From NCBI GenBank assembly GCA_963728985.1, contig CAVSME010000008.1:248001-312000 (forward strand): a DNA stretch of 64,000 bases, in the 5' to 3' direction. The notes beneath the pieces were generated by a model. The model made no database searches. It saw nothing but the letters and a program-made list of their open reading frames with translations, and was not told the origin of the DNA. Below are positions 55,248-64,000 of the stretch, one piece after another. The position numbers and the translations under genes are program-made. How positions within the stretch are numbered: position 1 is the stretch's first letter; the number at the start of each line of letters is the position of its first letter. The stretch comes from DASXAI01 sp963728985. Its GTDB lineage: Bacteria > Actinomycetota > Acidimicrobiia > Acidimicrobiales > Ilumatobacteraceae.

Positions 55248-55958
55248 TCAGTGGAGAAGGGTCACCGTCCGCAGGCGGCGCTCCAGGTGGTGCTCCATGG
55301 CCTGGATGGCCAGCACCTCCACCTCGTGGGTGGTCGGCGACGCCGGCTCGGCCAGCGCCCCCACGAGGTCCCCGCCCAGGATCCGGCGCAGGAGGGCGAG
55401 GGCGGGCGGGCTGAGCGCCACCCCCCGCCGGCACGTCCGGCACAGGGTCCCGCCCTCGGCCACGTCGAAGGCGACCAGCGGGTCGGGCGCCCCACACGAC
55501 ACGCAGCCGTCGAGCTCGGGGCGCAGGCCGTCGTTGGCGAGGACCTTCCAGTAGAAGGCGGGGACGAGCAGCGGGGCGGGCTGCGCCGCCAGCGTCCGCA
55601 GCGCTCCCACCAGCATCTGGTAGAGGCGGGCGTCGGGCTCGCGCTCCTGGGCGACCTGGTCCACGACCTCGAGCAGGGCCATGGCCCGGGTGAGGCGATC
55701 GAGGTCTTCGCGCACCGCCCGCAGGTGGTCGAGCGACTCGGCCTGGCTGATGATGTCGAGCTGGCGGCCCTCGTAGAGGAGCAGCGACACGTGCGACGTC
55801 GGCTCCAGCCGCCCACCGAAGCGGCTCTTGGGCTTGCGGACGCCCTTGGCCACCGCTCGCACCTTGCCGTGCTGGGCCGTCATCAGCACCACGATGCGGT
55901 CGGCCTCGCCCAGCCGGTACGTACGCAGCACCACCGCGGTGTCGCGATAGAGGCTCAT
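55248..55958 (-). CDS. recO: DNA repair protein RecO
   Basis: The 236-residue protein has the RecO OB-fold start (YRDTAVVLRTYRLGEADRIV), FGGRLEPTSHVSLLLYEG, and a zinc finger CVSCG...CRTC. RecO helps RecF/RecR load RecA at gaps. The ATG at 55958 follows GGGGCACCA, almost the same leader as uppS. It is 58 bp after uppS in the same direction. Confidence 0.9.
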   Translation of the reverse strand: MSLYRDTAVVLRTYRLGEADRIVVLMTAQHGKVRAVAKGVRKPKSRFGGRLEPTSHVSLLLYEGRQLDIISQAESLDHLRAVREDLDRLTRAMALLEVVDQVAQEREPDARLYQMLVGALRTLAAQPAPLLVPAFYWKVLANDGLRPELDGCVSCGAPDPLVAFDVAEGGTLCRTCRRGVALSPPALALLRRILGGDLVGALAEPASPTTHEVEVLAIQAMEHHLERRLRTVTLLH

Positions 55959-56016
55959 TGGTGCCCCGTCCGGCCATACGCACGACCTCGGGTTGGCTGC
56001 CGCCGCCGGGCACCGC

Positions 56017-56739
56017 TCATCCTTCAATGCTCCCGAAGCGGCGGTCGCGACGCTGGAACTCCCTGATCGCCTCGGCGAGGTGGTGGCGGCGGAAGTCGGG
56101 CCAGAGCACATCGGTGAACACAAGCTCGCTGTAGGCCAGCTCCCACAGCAGGAAGTTGGAGATGCGGAACTCGCCCGAGGTGCGGATCACGAGATCGGGG
56201 TCGGGCATCTCGGGGTCGTAGAGGTGGCGGCGGATGGCCTTCTCGTCGATGTCGTCGGCCCGGGCGCCACCGGCGACCAACGCCCGCACGGCGTCGACGA
56301 TCTCGGCCCGGCCGCCGTAGTTGAACGCGAACGTCAGCGTCATCCGCCGGTTGCCGCGAGTGAGGTCGATGGCCTCGTCCTGCTCGGCGATCAGGCGCTT
56401 GGGCACCCGCCAGTCCCGGCGTCCCGAGAAGCGCACCCGGACACCGAGCTCGTGCAGCTCCTCGCGCCGGTCCCGCAGGATCCGGCGGTTGAAGTTCATG
56501 AGGTAGCGGACCTCGTCGACCGGCCGCCGCCAATTCTCGGTGGAGAACGCGTACACGGTGAGCCACTTGATGCCGAGCTCGAGGGCGCCGTGCACGACGT
56601 CGAAGAGAGCTTCCTCACCGGCGGCGTGGCCATCGGTGCGCTTGAGTCCCCGCTTCTGCGCCCACCGACCGTTGCCGTCCATCACCGCGCCGACGTGCCT
56701 GGGGATCCTGTTGGGATCGAGCCCCTCGATCAGGCTCAT
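56017..56739 (-). CDS. uppS: Isoprenyl (undecaprenyl) diphosphate synthase UppS
   Basis: The 240-residue protein has the cis-prenyltransferase motifs HVGAVMDGNGRWAQKRG, YAFSTENWRRP, AFNYGGRAEI and RTSGEFRISNFLLWE. It makes the polyprenyl carrier for cell-wall synthesis; chain length is not predictable. The ATG at 56739 was chosen because the upstream frame is unconserved. Confidence 0.93.
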   Translation of the reverse strand: MSLIEGLDPNRIPRHVGAVMDGNGRWAQKRGLKRTDGHAAGEEALFDVVHGALELGIKWLTVYAFSTENWRRPVDEVRYLMNFNRRILRDRREELHELGVRVRFSGRRDWRVPKRLIAEQDEAIDLTRGNRRMTLTFAFNYGGRAEIVDAVRALVAGGARADDIDEKAIRRHLYDPEMPDPDLVIRTSGEFRISNFLLWELAYSELVFTDVLWPDFRRHHLAEAIREFQRRDRRFGSIEG

Positions 56740-56924
56740 TGGCGCCCCGGTGACGACGGTGCCGAACGCAGCGGCCGCCCGGCTCTGGGGGCGCCATTGA
56801 GCCGTTCGCCGCGTCGCGGCGAACAAAGCACCGAATCGCTGGTGAGCTCGCTTCGCTCGCTCACGGTGACACCACGACGCGACGTTAGCCGTGTGCTGTG
56901 ACCCTCCGACGGTACCGTCGGCCC

Positions 56925-58877
56925 ATGCGGGACGGGCTGGAGGAGGCAACCGAGGCCGACGTGGACGGCGCGGCCGCGACGCCGGCATTCGCCCGCGGTA
57001 GCACCGTGCAACAGGCGCTCGCCGTCGCCGTCGCCGCGCTGCCCGGTGGCGGCGAGGTGCGCACCGGCCAGGAGGAGATGGCCGAGGCCGTCGCCGCTGC
57101 GGTCACCGACCGTCGCCATCTCGTGGTGCGGGCCGGCACCGGGACCGGCAAGAGCCTCGCCTATCTCGTGCCCGCCATCATTTCGGGGCAGCGGGTGGTG
57201 GTGGCCACCGCCACCAAGGCCCTGCAGGACCAACTGGCGGGCAAGGACCTCCCGTTCCTGGCCCGCCACCTCGACGTGCCGTTCGAGGCGGCGGTGCTGA
57301 AGGGGCGGTCGAACTACGCGTGCCGGCAGCGGCTGCAGGAGCACGCCGGCGGCGCCGATGCCCAGCTGTCGTTGGCCGACGAGCTCCTGCCATCAGCCCG
57401 CGCCGACGTGGAGCGCCTGGCCCGCTGGGCCGAGACGAGCGACACCGGCGATCAGGCCGAGCTGGACTGGGCCCCGTCGCCCCGGGCGTGGCAGGCGGTG
57501 AGCGTGACCTCCGAGGAGTGCCCGGGGGCGTCGCGCTGCCCGTTCGGTCACCAGTGCTTCGCCGAGGACGCCCGGGCACGGGCGGCGGCCGCCGACATCG
57601 TCGTCGTCAACACCCACCTCTACGGCATGCACGTGGCCAGTGACGGCGCGTTCCTGCCCGAGCACCAGGTCGTCGTGTTCGACGAAGCCCACCAGCTGGA
57701 AGACGTCATCTCCGACACCGTCGGCTTCGCCATCGGCGCCGCTCGCTTCACGGCCCTGGCCCGCACCATCGGCCGGGTCGTGGCCGACGAGGCGCTCACC
57801 GCTCGCCTGGGAGCAGCCGGCGACGCCTTGAGCGCCAGCCTCGTGCCCCACCACGGACGCCGCCTGCGATCGATACCGGTGGCGATCGCCGACGCCGTCG
57901 TGGCCGCCCGCGCCCGGCTCGACGAGGTGCTGGCCACGCTGCGGTCGATCACCACCGACGTGGTCGACGTCAACCAGCGCAAGATCCGGGCGCAGAAGGC
58001 GGCCGGCTCGCTCGCCGTCGACCTCGACGCCGCCCTCACCCTGCCCGACACGTCCGTGGCGTGGGTGGGCGGCCCGGCCGCCGATCCTCGCCTCGAGGTG
58101 GCGCCCATCGACGTCGGTCCGGTCCTCACCGCCCAGGTGTGGGATCGGTGCACGGCCGTGCTCACCAGCGCGACCATCCCGGCGACGCTGCCGGCGCGGG
58201 TGGGGCTGCCCGCCGACGGCTACGACGCCCTCGACGTCGGCAGCCCGTTCGACTACGAGGCCCACGCCATCTTGTACTGCGCCGCCCACCTGCCGGACCC
58301 GCGGCGCCCGGAGTTCGAGCCCGCCACGCACGAGGAGCTGGCTGCCCTCATCGACGCCGCTGGCGGCCGCACCCTGGCGCTGTTCACGAGCTGGCGGGCC
58401 ATGAACGGCGCCGTCGCCGCCCTCAAACCGCGGCTGCCATATCACATCCTCAGCCAGGCCGACCTGCCCAAGCCCGCGCTGTTGAAGGCCTTCGCCGACG
58501 ACACCGAGGCGTGCCTGTTCGCCACCGTGGGCCTGTTCCAGGGCGTGGACGTCCCCGGCGCCACGCTCAGCCTCGTCACCATCGACCGGCTGCCGTTCCC
58601 CCGACCCGACGACCCGCTGCTCGAGGCCAGGCGCGAGCGCGCCGGTCCCGACGCCTTCCGGGAGGTCGATCTCCCTCGCGCCGCCACCCTCCTGGCCCAG
58701 GCCGCCGGTCGCCTCATCCGCACCGCCACCGATCGCGGCGTCGTCGCCGTGCTCGACCCCCGCCTGGCCAAGGCCGGGTACCGGTGGGATGTCGTGCGGG
58801 CCCTCCCGCCCATGCGCCGCACCCGCCACCGCGAGGAAGCCGAAGCGTTCCTGCGGGAGCTGCGCGCGCCGCTCTAA
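56925..58877 (+). CDS. DinG/XPD-like ATP-dependent DNA helicase
   Basis: The 650-residue protein has Walker A AGTGTGKSLAYL, a DEAH box (VVFDEAHQLED), Cys residues of an Fe-S cluster domain (NYAC, EECPGASRCPFGHQC), and helicase C motifs including the TVGLFQGVDVPGA region. Such helicases unwind forked or R-loop DNA in repair. The ATG at 56925 is preferred; a GTG at 56898 is possible. It is divergent from uppS; the gap (56740-56924) holds a hairpin around GTGAGCTCGCTTCGCTCGCT. Confidence 0.85.
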   Translation: MRDGLEEATEADVDGAAATPAFARGSTVQQALAVAVAALPGGGEVRTGQEEMAEAVAAAVTDRRHLVVRAGTGTGKSLAYLVPAIISGQRVVVATATKALQDQLAGKDLPFLARHLDVPFEAAVLKGRSNYACRQRLQEHAGGADAQLSLADELLPSARADVERLARWAETSDTGDQAELDWAPSPRAWQAVSVTSEECPGASRCPFGHQCFAEDARARAAAADIVVVNTHLYGMHVASDGAFLPEHQVVVFDEAHQLEDVISDTVGFAIGAARFTALARTIGRVVADEALTARLGAAGDALSASLVPHHGRRLRSIPVAIADAVVAARARLDEVLATLRSITTDVVDVNQRKIRAQKAAGSLAVDLDAALTLPDTSVAWVGGPAADPRLEVAPIDVGPVLTAQVWDRCTAVLTSATIPATLPARVGLPADGYDALDVGSPFDYEAHAILYCAAHLPDPRRPEFEPATHEELAALIDAAGGRTLALFTSWRAMNGAVAALKPRLPYHILSQADLPKPALLKAFADDTEACLFATVGLFQGVDVPGATLSLVTIDRLPFPRPDDPLLEARRERAGPDAFREVDLPRAATLLAQAAGRLIRTATDRGVVAVLDPRLAKAGYRWDVVRALPPMRRTRHREEAEAFLRELRAPL

Positions 58878-58929
58878 CCCCTGCCCTCGTCGGCTTCGCC
58901 TCCTACTCGGCTGCGCCTCGACAGAAGCC

Positions 58930-58957
58930 ACTGCCCCGGCGCCGCACTGCAGCGCCA
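58930..58957 (+). repeat. Intergenic palindromic repeat, partial copy
   Basis: CTGCCCCGGCGCCGCACTGC followed by AGCGCCA matches the end part of the repeat at 62566-62642 with a one-base indel and one substitution. It lies between the convergent helicase and response-regulator genes, so it may work as a terminator. Confidence 0.45.
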
Positions 58958-58965
58958 GCGCATCT

Positions 58966-59647
58966 CTAACCCTGCAGGCGGTAGCCGATGCCTCGCACCG
59001 TCACGATGAGCTTCGGATCGTCGGGGTGGTCCTCGATCTTCACCCGCAGCCGCCGGATGTGGGCGTCGACCAGCCGGCTGTCGCCGAGGTAGTCGTAGCC
59101 CCACACCCGTTCCAGGAGCTGGTCGCGGCTGAGCACCATGCCGGCGTGGTCGGCGAACTCGCACAGCAGGAGGAACTCGGTCTTGGTGAGGGGCACCTCT
59201 TCGCCCCGCTTCGAGCGCGGTGCCCTGCTCCCGGCGCAGCTCCAGGTCGCCGAACACGGTGGCCTTGGCCGGGTTCGGCTCGTGGAACTGGGCCCTGCGC
59301 AGCAGGGCGCGGATGCGGGCGGCCAGCTCCTTGGGCACCACCGGCTTGGTCACGTAGTCGTCGGCGCCGGCCTCCAGACCGGCCACGAGGTCGTAGGTGT
59401 CGGTCTGGGCGGTCACGATCATGATCGGCACGATGCTCTTGGCCCGGATGATGCGGCACACATCGAAGCCCTGGATGTCCGGCAGGCGCAGATCGACGAT
59501 CACCAGATCGGGTTCGTCCCGGTCGAAGGCCGCCAACCCGGTGCGACCGTCGCCGGCCTCCTCCACCACGTAGCCCTCGTCCTCGAGGGCGAGGCGGAGA
59601 GCCAGGCGGATCTGGTCGTCGTCCTCGATGAACAGCAGCCGGTGCAT
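58966..59647 (-). pseudogene. OmpR-family response regulator, frameshifted (MtrA-like)
   Basis: The first frame from the ATG at 59647 encodes a receiver domain (LLFIEDDDQ, phosphoacceptor Asp in VIVDLRLPD, Lys in VTKPVV). After LELRREQGTAL the phase changes near 59210, and a second frame gives the winged helix (VPLTKTEFLLLCEF, VWGYDYLGDSRLVDAHIRRL, TVRGIGYRL). One extra base near CTCGAAG explains it. Both domains are well conserved, so a sequencing error is as likely as decay. It is divergent from its probable kinase. Confidence 0.7.
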
Positions 59648-59858
59648 GTGGCCAACACGGTAGGCGGCGCAACCACCGCCCTGGTCGTCAATGTTACGGA
59701 AACCGCACAGTTCGGCCCTGACCTCGTCACACGCCCGCGAGACGATCCGGCCTGTTCACGCAGCTTTGGTGGGGCGCCTACTCCCCCTGGCGCCCCACCA
59801 GGCGCATACGGGCTCAATTCTTGCGGGGCCCAGCCGGCTCGTACCGGACGGATAGGTC

Positions 59859-61346
59859 ATGGCGCTCCTGCTCCTTCTCGTCCTCGGCGCCAGCGGCGCG
59901 CCGCTGGTGACGGGTACCCGGCTCGGCAAGATGGAGGCCGTGCGGGACCAGGGGCAGGCCTCGAGCACCACCCGCCGGCGCCGCCGGCTGTCTCTCGGCT
60001 TGCGGGCACGCGTCACCGTGGCCTTCGCCATCGCCGGCCTCATCGTCGCCGTCGGCTTGTCGCTCATCACCTACTCGCTGGCCCGCAGCTTCCTCCTCCA
60101 GCAGCGCGATTCGGCGGCCCGCAGCCAGGCGTTCAACAACGCCCGGTTCGTGAAGGACCGCCTGCGCGACCCGAAGGTGGACGTCGGGCGGGTCATCAAC
60201 GACGTGCGCACCGAGGGCGGCGGCTTCGCCATCGTCCACTACGAGGGTCACTGGTTCCCGCAGAGCGCCGGCTTCGGCCAGGACCAGCTGCCCAAGAGCC
60301 TGCGCGACGCGACGCTCCTCGGCAACAGCGGGCGCCAGCGCTACGACCGCAGCGGCGACCCTTATCTCGCCTATGGCCTCTACGTCGCCGCCAATGACGC
60401 CGCCTACTTCGAGGTGTTCCCGAACAACAACCTGCAGCGCACGATGAGCGTCATCGGCACCTCCCTCGCCGTCGGTGCGACGGTGACCACGCTGGCCGCA
60501 GCCGGGCTCGGGTGGTGGGCCAGCCGGCGCCTCCTCAACCCGCTGTCGCGCGTCGCCGATGCCGCCAGCGAGCTGGCCGAGGGCGGCCTCGACACCCGCC
60601 TACCCGAGGAGTCCGATCCCGACCTCCACCGGCTGGTGAGCTCGTTCAACAACATGGCCGACGCCGTGCAGGACCGCATCGAGCGCGAGGCCCGCTTCGC
60701 CTCCGACGTGAGCCACGAGCTGCGCTCACCTCTCACGGCGCTCACCGCTGCGGTGGAGGTGCTCGACGCCCGGCGCGACGACCTCCCGGCGCGCTCGCAA
60801 CAGGCGCTCGACGTCGTGACCAGCCAGGTGCGGCGGTTCGATCAGATGGTGCTCGACCTGCTCGAGATCTCCCGCCTCGACGCCGGTGTGACCGAGTTCA
60901 ACCCCGAGCCGGTGCTCCTCGGCGACCTGGTGCGCCGCATCGCTGCCCGCTACGGCTTCGACAACGTCCCCGTGTGGGTCGGCCACCGCTGGGCCGAGCG
61001 TCCGGTCGCCGTCGACAAGCGCCGCCTGGAGCGGATCCTGGCCAACCTGCTCGACAACGCGCAGCAGCACGGCGGCGGTCCCATCCGCATCGCCATCGAC
61101 GACGGCGGCGACGGCACCGTGAACCTCGTCGTCGAGGACGCCGGGCCGGGCGTCACCCCGTCGGAGCGGACGCGGATCTTCGAGCGCTTCGCTCGCGGCA
61201 CCGCCGCTCGTCACCGCGTCGGCACGGGGCTCGGTCTCGCCCTCGTGGCCGAGCACGCCGCCGTCCATGGCGGCAGCGCGTGGGTGGAGGAGCGTCCCGG
61301 TGGCGGCGCCCGCTTCGTCGTGTCCTTCCCGGCGGACATCGCGTGA
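59859..61346 (+). CDS. Sensor histidine kinase (MtrB-like)
   Basis: The protein has a membrane helix (VTVAFAIAGLIVAVGLSLIT), an extracytoplasmic sensor of about 120 residues, a second helix, HAMP (RRLLNPLSRVADAASELAEG), the H-box VSHELRSPLTALTAA, N-box ILANLLDNAQQHG, and ATP loops DAGPGV and GTGLGLALV. An ATG at 59931 is a possible alternative start. Its stop overlaps the next GTG (GTGA). Kinase plus GerMN lipoprotein recalls MtrB-LpqB, with the regulator here divergent. Confidence 0.85.
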   Translation: MALLLLLVLGASGAPLVTGTRLGKMEAVRDQGQASSTTRRRRRLSLGLRARVTVAFAIAGLIVAVGLSLITYSLARSFLLQQRDSAARSQAFNNARFVKDRLRDPKVDVGRVINDVRTEGGGFAIVHYEGHWFPQSAGFGQDQLPKSLRDATLLGNSGRQRYDRSGDPYLAYGLYVAANDAAYFEVFPNNNLQRTMSVIGTSLAVGATVTTLAAAGLGWWASRRLLNPLSRVADAASELAEGGLDTRLPEESDPDLHRLVSSFNNMADAVQDRIEREARFASDVSHELRSPLTALTAAVEVLDARRDDLPARSQQALDVVTSQVRRFDQMVLDLLEISRLDAGVTEFNPEPVLLGDLVRRIAARYGFDNVPVWVGHRWAERPVAVDKRRLERILANLLDNAQQHGGGPIRIAIDDGGDGTVNLVVEDAGPGVTPSERTRIFERFARGTAARHRVGTGLGLALVAEHAAVHGGSAWVEERPGGGARFVVSFPADIA

Positions 61347-61987
61347 GAGCCGCCGCCATCCTCGCCGCCGGCGCGCTGGTGCTGGCCGCGTGCGGGCTGC
61401 CCAACGATGGTACGTATACGGCCATCCAGCCCAACGACCTGCCCGCCGGCATCTCCGACACCACCACGACGAGCACCACGACCACGACGGTGCCGCTGGC
61501 CACGACCACGACGGCACCCGAGGCCACCACGACGACCACCACGATCCCGTCCCAGGCGGTGTCGCTGTTCTACGTGCTGAACGGCCGCCTGACACCGGTG
61601 GTGCGCGGCTTCCCCCTGCCCGTCCTGCCCCAGACCGTGATGGACCGGCTCGAGGAAGGGCCCCTCCCGCAGGATCAGCCGCCGGGACTGCGCTCGGCTG
61701 TTCCCCCGAACTCGGTCGGCGTCGTCACCGTGTCGGGCGGCGTGGCCAACGTCGACCTCGCACCGGCCTTCGTGCAGCCGTCGACCGGCACGGAGCAACT
61801 GCCCGTGCCGAACGTGGATCAGCCCCTGGCGTTCGGCGAGATCGTCCTGACGTTGACGAGCCTGCCCGGCATCGGGCAGGTGCGCTTCACGGTCGGCGGT
61901 CAGCCGCAGGGCGCGCTGGCGGCCGATGGCTCGCTGGTGGACGGGCCGGTCTCGGCCGACAACTACGCGAGCTTGCGGGCGGCCTGA
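61343..61987 (+). CDS. GerMN-domain lipoprotein (LpqB-like)
   Basis: The 214-residue product has a signal peptide with lipobox LVLAAC, a Thr-rich linker of about 35 residues (TTTTSTTTTT...), and a GerMN-type domain (VMDRLEEGPLPQDQPPGLRSA, VSGGVANVDLAPAF, VRFTVGGQP). LpqB proteins tune the MtrB kinase in actinobacteria. The GTG overlaps the kinase stop. Confidence 0.75.
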   Translation: MRAAAILAAGALVLAACGLPNDGTYTAIQPNDLPAGISDTTTTSTTTTTVPLATTTTAPEATTTTTTIPSQAVSLFYVLNGRLTPVVRGFPLPVLPQTVMDRLEEGPLPQDQPPGLRSAVPPNSVGVVTVSGGVANVDLAPAFVQPSTGTEQLPVPNVDQPLAFGEIVLTLTSLPGIGQVRFTVGGQPQGALAADGSLVDGPVSADNYASLRAA

Positions 61988-62244
61988 GCGCAGCGCGGGC
62001 AGTCGCCGGTGTGCAGCCAGCCGCTGACCGCCGAGACGCCCCGCTCGTCGAGCACGAGTCGCACGAGGCCGGCGTCGCCGATGAGGACCGAGTGGAACGC
62101 CCGCCACGCGCGGGGCGGCACGAACGTGACCGGCGTGCCCCGCTCGACCCGGCAGTACTGCCGGCGGCGCACGTCCACCAGCCACGAGCCGGCGCACGTC
62201 TCGATGCGCACAAGGCCGCGCTGAGCGGAGACCGCGGTGGTCAT
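61963..62244 (-). CDS. Small hypothetical protein
   Basis: The 93-residue protein starts at an ATG overlapping the stop of the STAS-like gene (ATGA). It contains WLVDVRRRQYCRVERG, VTFVPPRAWRAFHSVLIG and a CPRC pair near the C-terminus. I do not recognise a family. The 3' end overlaps the convergent lipoprotein gene by 25 bp. Confidence 0.55.
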   Translation of the reverse strand: MTTAVSAQRGLVRIETCAGSWLVDVRRRQYCRVERGTPVTFVPPRAWRAFHSVLIGDAGLVRLVLDERGVSAVSGWLHTGDCPRCAQAARKLA

Positions 62245-62498
62245 CCGACGCCGGTCAGGAGATCGTCGACGGGGATGCCGGCGCCGGCCAGCGCGAGGCG
62301 GGCGTCGGCGGTGAGGCCGGTCACCCGGTCGAGGCGGATCTCCAGGAGGGCGCCGTGACGGTCGTGGCGCAGTGACTCCATGGCCGCCAGCATCGTGCGG
62401 GCGCCGTTCAGGTCGATCAGCCCGACCGGCTCGAGCGTGATGGCTTCGCCGGCGCCACTGACCTCGAGGACGAATGGATCGGTCACAGTGGCCGTCAT
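62241..62498 (-). CDS. STAS-like small protein
   Basis: The 85-residue product resembles a STAS (anti-anti-sigma) domain: EAITLEPVGLIDLNGARTML at the start and ALLEIRLDRVTGLTADARLA in the middle. The usual Ser for phosphorylation is replaced by Thr (GLTADA), so regulation is uncertain. It is co-translated with the small gene downstream. Confidence 0.55.
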   Translation of the reverse strand: MTATVTDPFVLEVSGAGEAITLEPVGLIDLNGARTMLAAMESLRHDRHGALLEIRLDRVTGLTADARLALAGAGIPVDDLLTGVG

Positions 62499-62565
62499 GG
62501 TGCCCAGGAGGTGCGCGCTTCAGCCATCCGTTCTGTGACGATTCGGCGTCGCCGCCGCGTCTTTC

Positions 62566-62642
62566 GCGGCGCCTGCGGCGCCGACTCGCTGCGCTCGAAC
62601 AATCCCGCGGCCCGCTGCCCCTGGCGCCGCACTGCGGCGCCA
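62566..62642 (+). repeat. Intergenic palindromic repeat, copy 2
   Basis: It begins GCGGCGCC, continues GGCGCCGACTCGCTGCGCTC and ACAATCCC, and ends with the palindrome GGCGCCGCACTGCGGCGCC. Order and sequence match 53182-53102 read on the minus strand. It lies between era and the STAS-like gene. Confidence 0.55.
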
Positions 62643-62705
62643 CTCACCCACCCCGAACTCGTGCGCGATGTGCCACGCATATCGGGTCCAGGCGCGTCAG
62701 TTCGA

Positions 62706-63545
62706 TCAGTACAAGCGGTCGATGCGGTCGGGCTTGTGCTGCCAGTTCTTGTCGACGGTGACGAACAACTCGAGGTGGGCGCCGGGCGGGAGCTGCTGGC
62801 GGACCCGGATGCCGGCCTGCTTCAGCACCGCCCCGCCCTTGCCGATGACCATGCCCTTCTGGCTGTCCCGCTCGACCAGGATCTCGACGCGGATGCGGGG
62901 CCACTCCCACTCGGTCACCTGGGTGGCGATCGAGTACGGCAGCTCGTCGTGGGTGACGGCCAGCAGCTGCTCGCGCACCAGCTCGGCGACGCGGGTGGCG
63001 TCGGGCACGTCGGCCACCACATCGGCCGGGTAGTACGCCGGGCCCTCCGGCATGCGCTCGACCAGGTGGTCGACCAGGGCGTCCACGCCGTCGCCGGTGC
63101 GGGCCGAGATGGGGAACCACGCCTCGGCGGGCAGGGAGCCGGAGGCCGCCAGCTGGGCCGCCACGGCGGCACGCGCCGCCCGGTCCACCTTGTTCACCAC
63201 GACGACGAAACCGGGCGGCAACCTGTCGGCCACCCACTGGTCACCTCGGCCGAACGGCTGGGTGGCGTCGAGCAGCAGACAGGCGACGTCCACGTCGGCG
63301 AGGGCGTCGCGCGCCGACGCGTTCAGCCGCTCGCCCAGCGCCGTGACGGGCTTGTGCACCCCGGGCGTGTCCACGAACACGATCTGAGCGTCGGGGCGGT
63401 GGAGGATGCCGCGTACCGCGGTGCGCGTCGTCTGCGGCTTGTCCGACACGATGCTGACCTTCTGCCCGCAGATGGCGTTGAGGAGGGTGGACTTGCCCAC
63501 GTTGGGCCGGCCCGCCAGCGTCACGAAGCCGGAGCGGAAGCTCAC
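62706..63545 (-). CDS. era: GTPase Era
   Basis: The 279-residue protein has G1 GRPNVGKST, G3 DTPGVHKP, G4 NKVD and a C-terminal KH domain with GKGGAVLKQAG. Era binds 16S rRNA and assists 30S assembly. The GTG start overlaps the stop of the CorC-like gene (GTGA), as in many actinobacteria. Confidence 0.95.
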   Translation of the reverse strand: MSFRSGFVTLAGRPNVGKSTLLNAICGQKVSIVSDKPQTTRTAVRGILHRPDAQIVFVDTPGVHKPVTALGERLNASARDALADVDVACLLLDATQPFGRGDQWVADRLPPGFVVVVNKVDRAARAAVAAQLAASGSLPAEAWFPISARTGDGVDALVDHLVERMPEGPAYYPADVVADVPDATRVAELVREQLLAVTHDELPYSIATQVTEWEWPRIRVEILVERDSQKGMVIGKGGAVLKQAGIRVRQQLPPGAHLELFVTVDKNWQHKPDRIDRLY

Positions 63546-64000
63546 ACGTCCTCGGCGGCGGCGTCCTCGGCGGCCCAGCCCGGTGGCCGCGTCACCCTCA
63601 CCCTGGCGATGCGGTGACCCTCCATCTTCTCGACGGCGAAGCCGTAGCCGTTGTGGTCGACGTTCTCGCCCTCCTCGGGAACGTGACCGAGGGTGCCGAG
63701 CACGAACCCGCCGACGGTGTCCCAGTCGGCGTCGGGTAGCTCGAGGTTCAACAGCTCGTTCAGCTCGTCGATCGACAGGCCGCCGTCGACGCGCAGCTCA
63801 CCGTCGGCCAGCCGCTCCACCTCGCTGTCCTCGACGTCGTACTCGTCGAAGATCTCCCCCACCAGCTCCTCGATGCAGTCCTCCAGGGTGACCAGGCCGG
63901 CGATGCCGCCGTACTCGTCGACCAGGACCGCCATGTGGAACTTGCCCGCCTGCATCTCCCGCATGAGCCGGGCGATCGGCTTGGTCTCGGGCACGAAGTG
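63542..64000 (-). CDS. CorC/HlyC-type CBS-domain protein (C-terminal part)
   Basis: The fragment has part of a CBS domain (MAVLVDEYGGIAGLVTLEDC, IEELVGEIFDEYD) and a transporter-associated domain (GYGFAVEKMEGHRIARVRV). Members with an N-terminal DUF21 membrane domain are magnesium/cobalt efflux-related. The 5' part lies beyond the window. It is co-translated with era. Confidence 0.85.
   Translation of the reverse strand, partial: HFVPETKPIARLMREMQAGKFHMAVLVDEYGGIAGLVTLEDCIEELVGEIFDEYDVEDSEVERLADGELRVDGGLSIDELNELLNLELPDADWDTVGGFVLGTLGHVPEEGENVDHNGYGFAVEKMEGHRIARVRVTRPPGWAAEDAAAEDV

Noticed and set aside
56820..56875. Hairpin GTGAGCTCGCTTCGCTCGCT region as a member of the palindromic repeat family
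   Set aside because: It shares only the generic TCGCTTCGCTCGCT motif common in high-GC genomes and not the ordered motifs of the other copies.

Overview
The window looks like a chromosome segment of a high-GC actinobacterium, most likely of the class Acidimicrobiia. This rests on very high GC, many GTG starts and ATGA/GTGA gene overlaps, an HrdB-type primary sigma factor next to dnaG, an alpha2-type glycyl-tRNA synthetase, the ergothioneine genes egtA-egtB-egtD, an LPXTG surface protein and an MtrB/LpqB-like pair. The assignment is inferred from family resemblance, not from a marker gene.

Layout. 1-945: flank with the C-terminal part of a permease. 946-29859: an integrative element of about 28.9 kb. 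A 47-bp direct repeat (946-992 and 29813-29859) bounds it and matches the 3' part of a tRNA-Val(UAC) gene that is intact only at the right end. Next to that tRNA is a typical recombination/transfer module: tyrosine integrase, VapBC toxin-antitoxin, XRE regulator, excisionase-like HTH, winged-helix regulator and a MobF-type relaxase-helicase. No type IV secretion genes are visible, so the element looks mobilizable rather than self-transmissible. Its cargo includes a TatA-like protein; a GrdB-like gene interrupted by one in-frame UGA at the selenocysteine position of the family; a divergent operon (PhnD-like binding protein, AhpD-like protein, radical SAM enzyme, then a DoxX-like membrane protein); a decayed DUF3179 gene; PRC-barrel proteins with a CPA1 antiporter; a broken DUF2254 gene; a broken SDR gene; a SARP-family regulator with a probable operator in front of a tautomerase and a cupin gene; and an ABC-2 exporter.

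29889-42048: chromosomal genes. They comprise a surface-type domain protein, a second sigma-70 factor, a Nudix/IMPase pair, two hypotheticals, GH13 and GH15 glycosidases, and an ergothioneine operon behind a small 47-codon ORF with a LexA-like box and a leaderless promoter. After egtD lies a shrunken, scrambled copy of element sequence (about 14.79-22.49 kb), showing that element-related DNA also sits outside the element.

42049-64000: stress and housekeeping genes. These are a SigF/SigB-like sigma factor, a MerR/HspR-like regulator with Hsp20, tRNA-Met and tRNA-Asn, rpoD-dnaG, a TerC protein, pyruvate phosphate dikinase, an M50 peptidase, glyS, an LPXTG protein, recO, uppS, a DinG-like helicase, a two-component system with a GerMN lipoprotein, two small genes, era and a CorC-like CBS protein cut by the right edge. 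The series CorC-Era-RecO-UppS-GlyS-DnaG-RpoD is a common actinobacterial order, here with insertions.

The most interesting system is the probable selenoprotein (2430-3584) with its divergent redox/radical-SAM operon, carried as mobile cargo. Several genes carry single frameshifts (GH13, response regulator, DUF3179). Some of these may be assembly errors, so 'pseudogene' calls are provisional.
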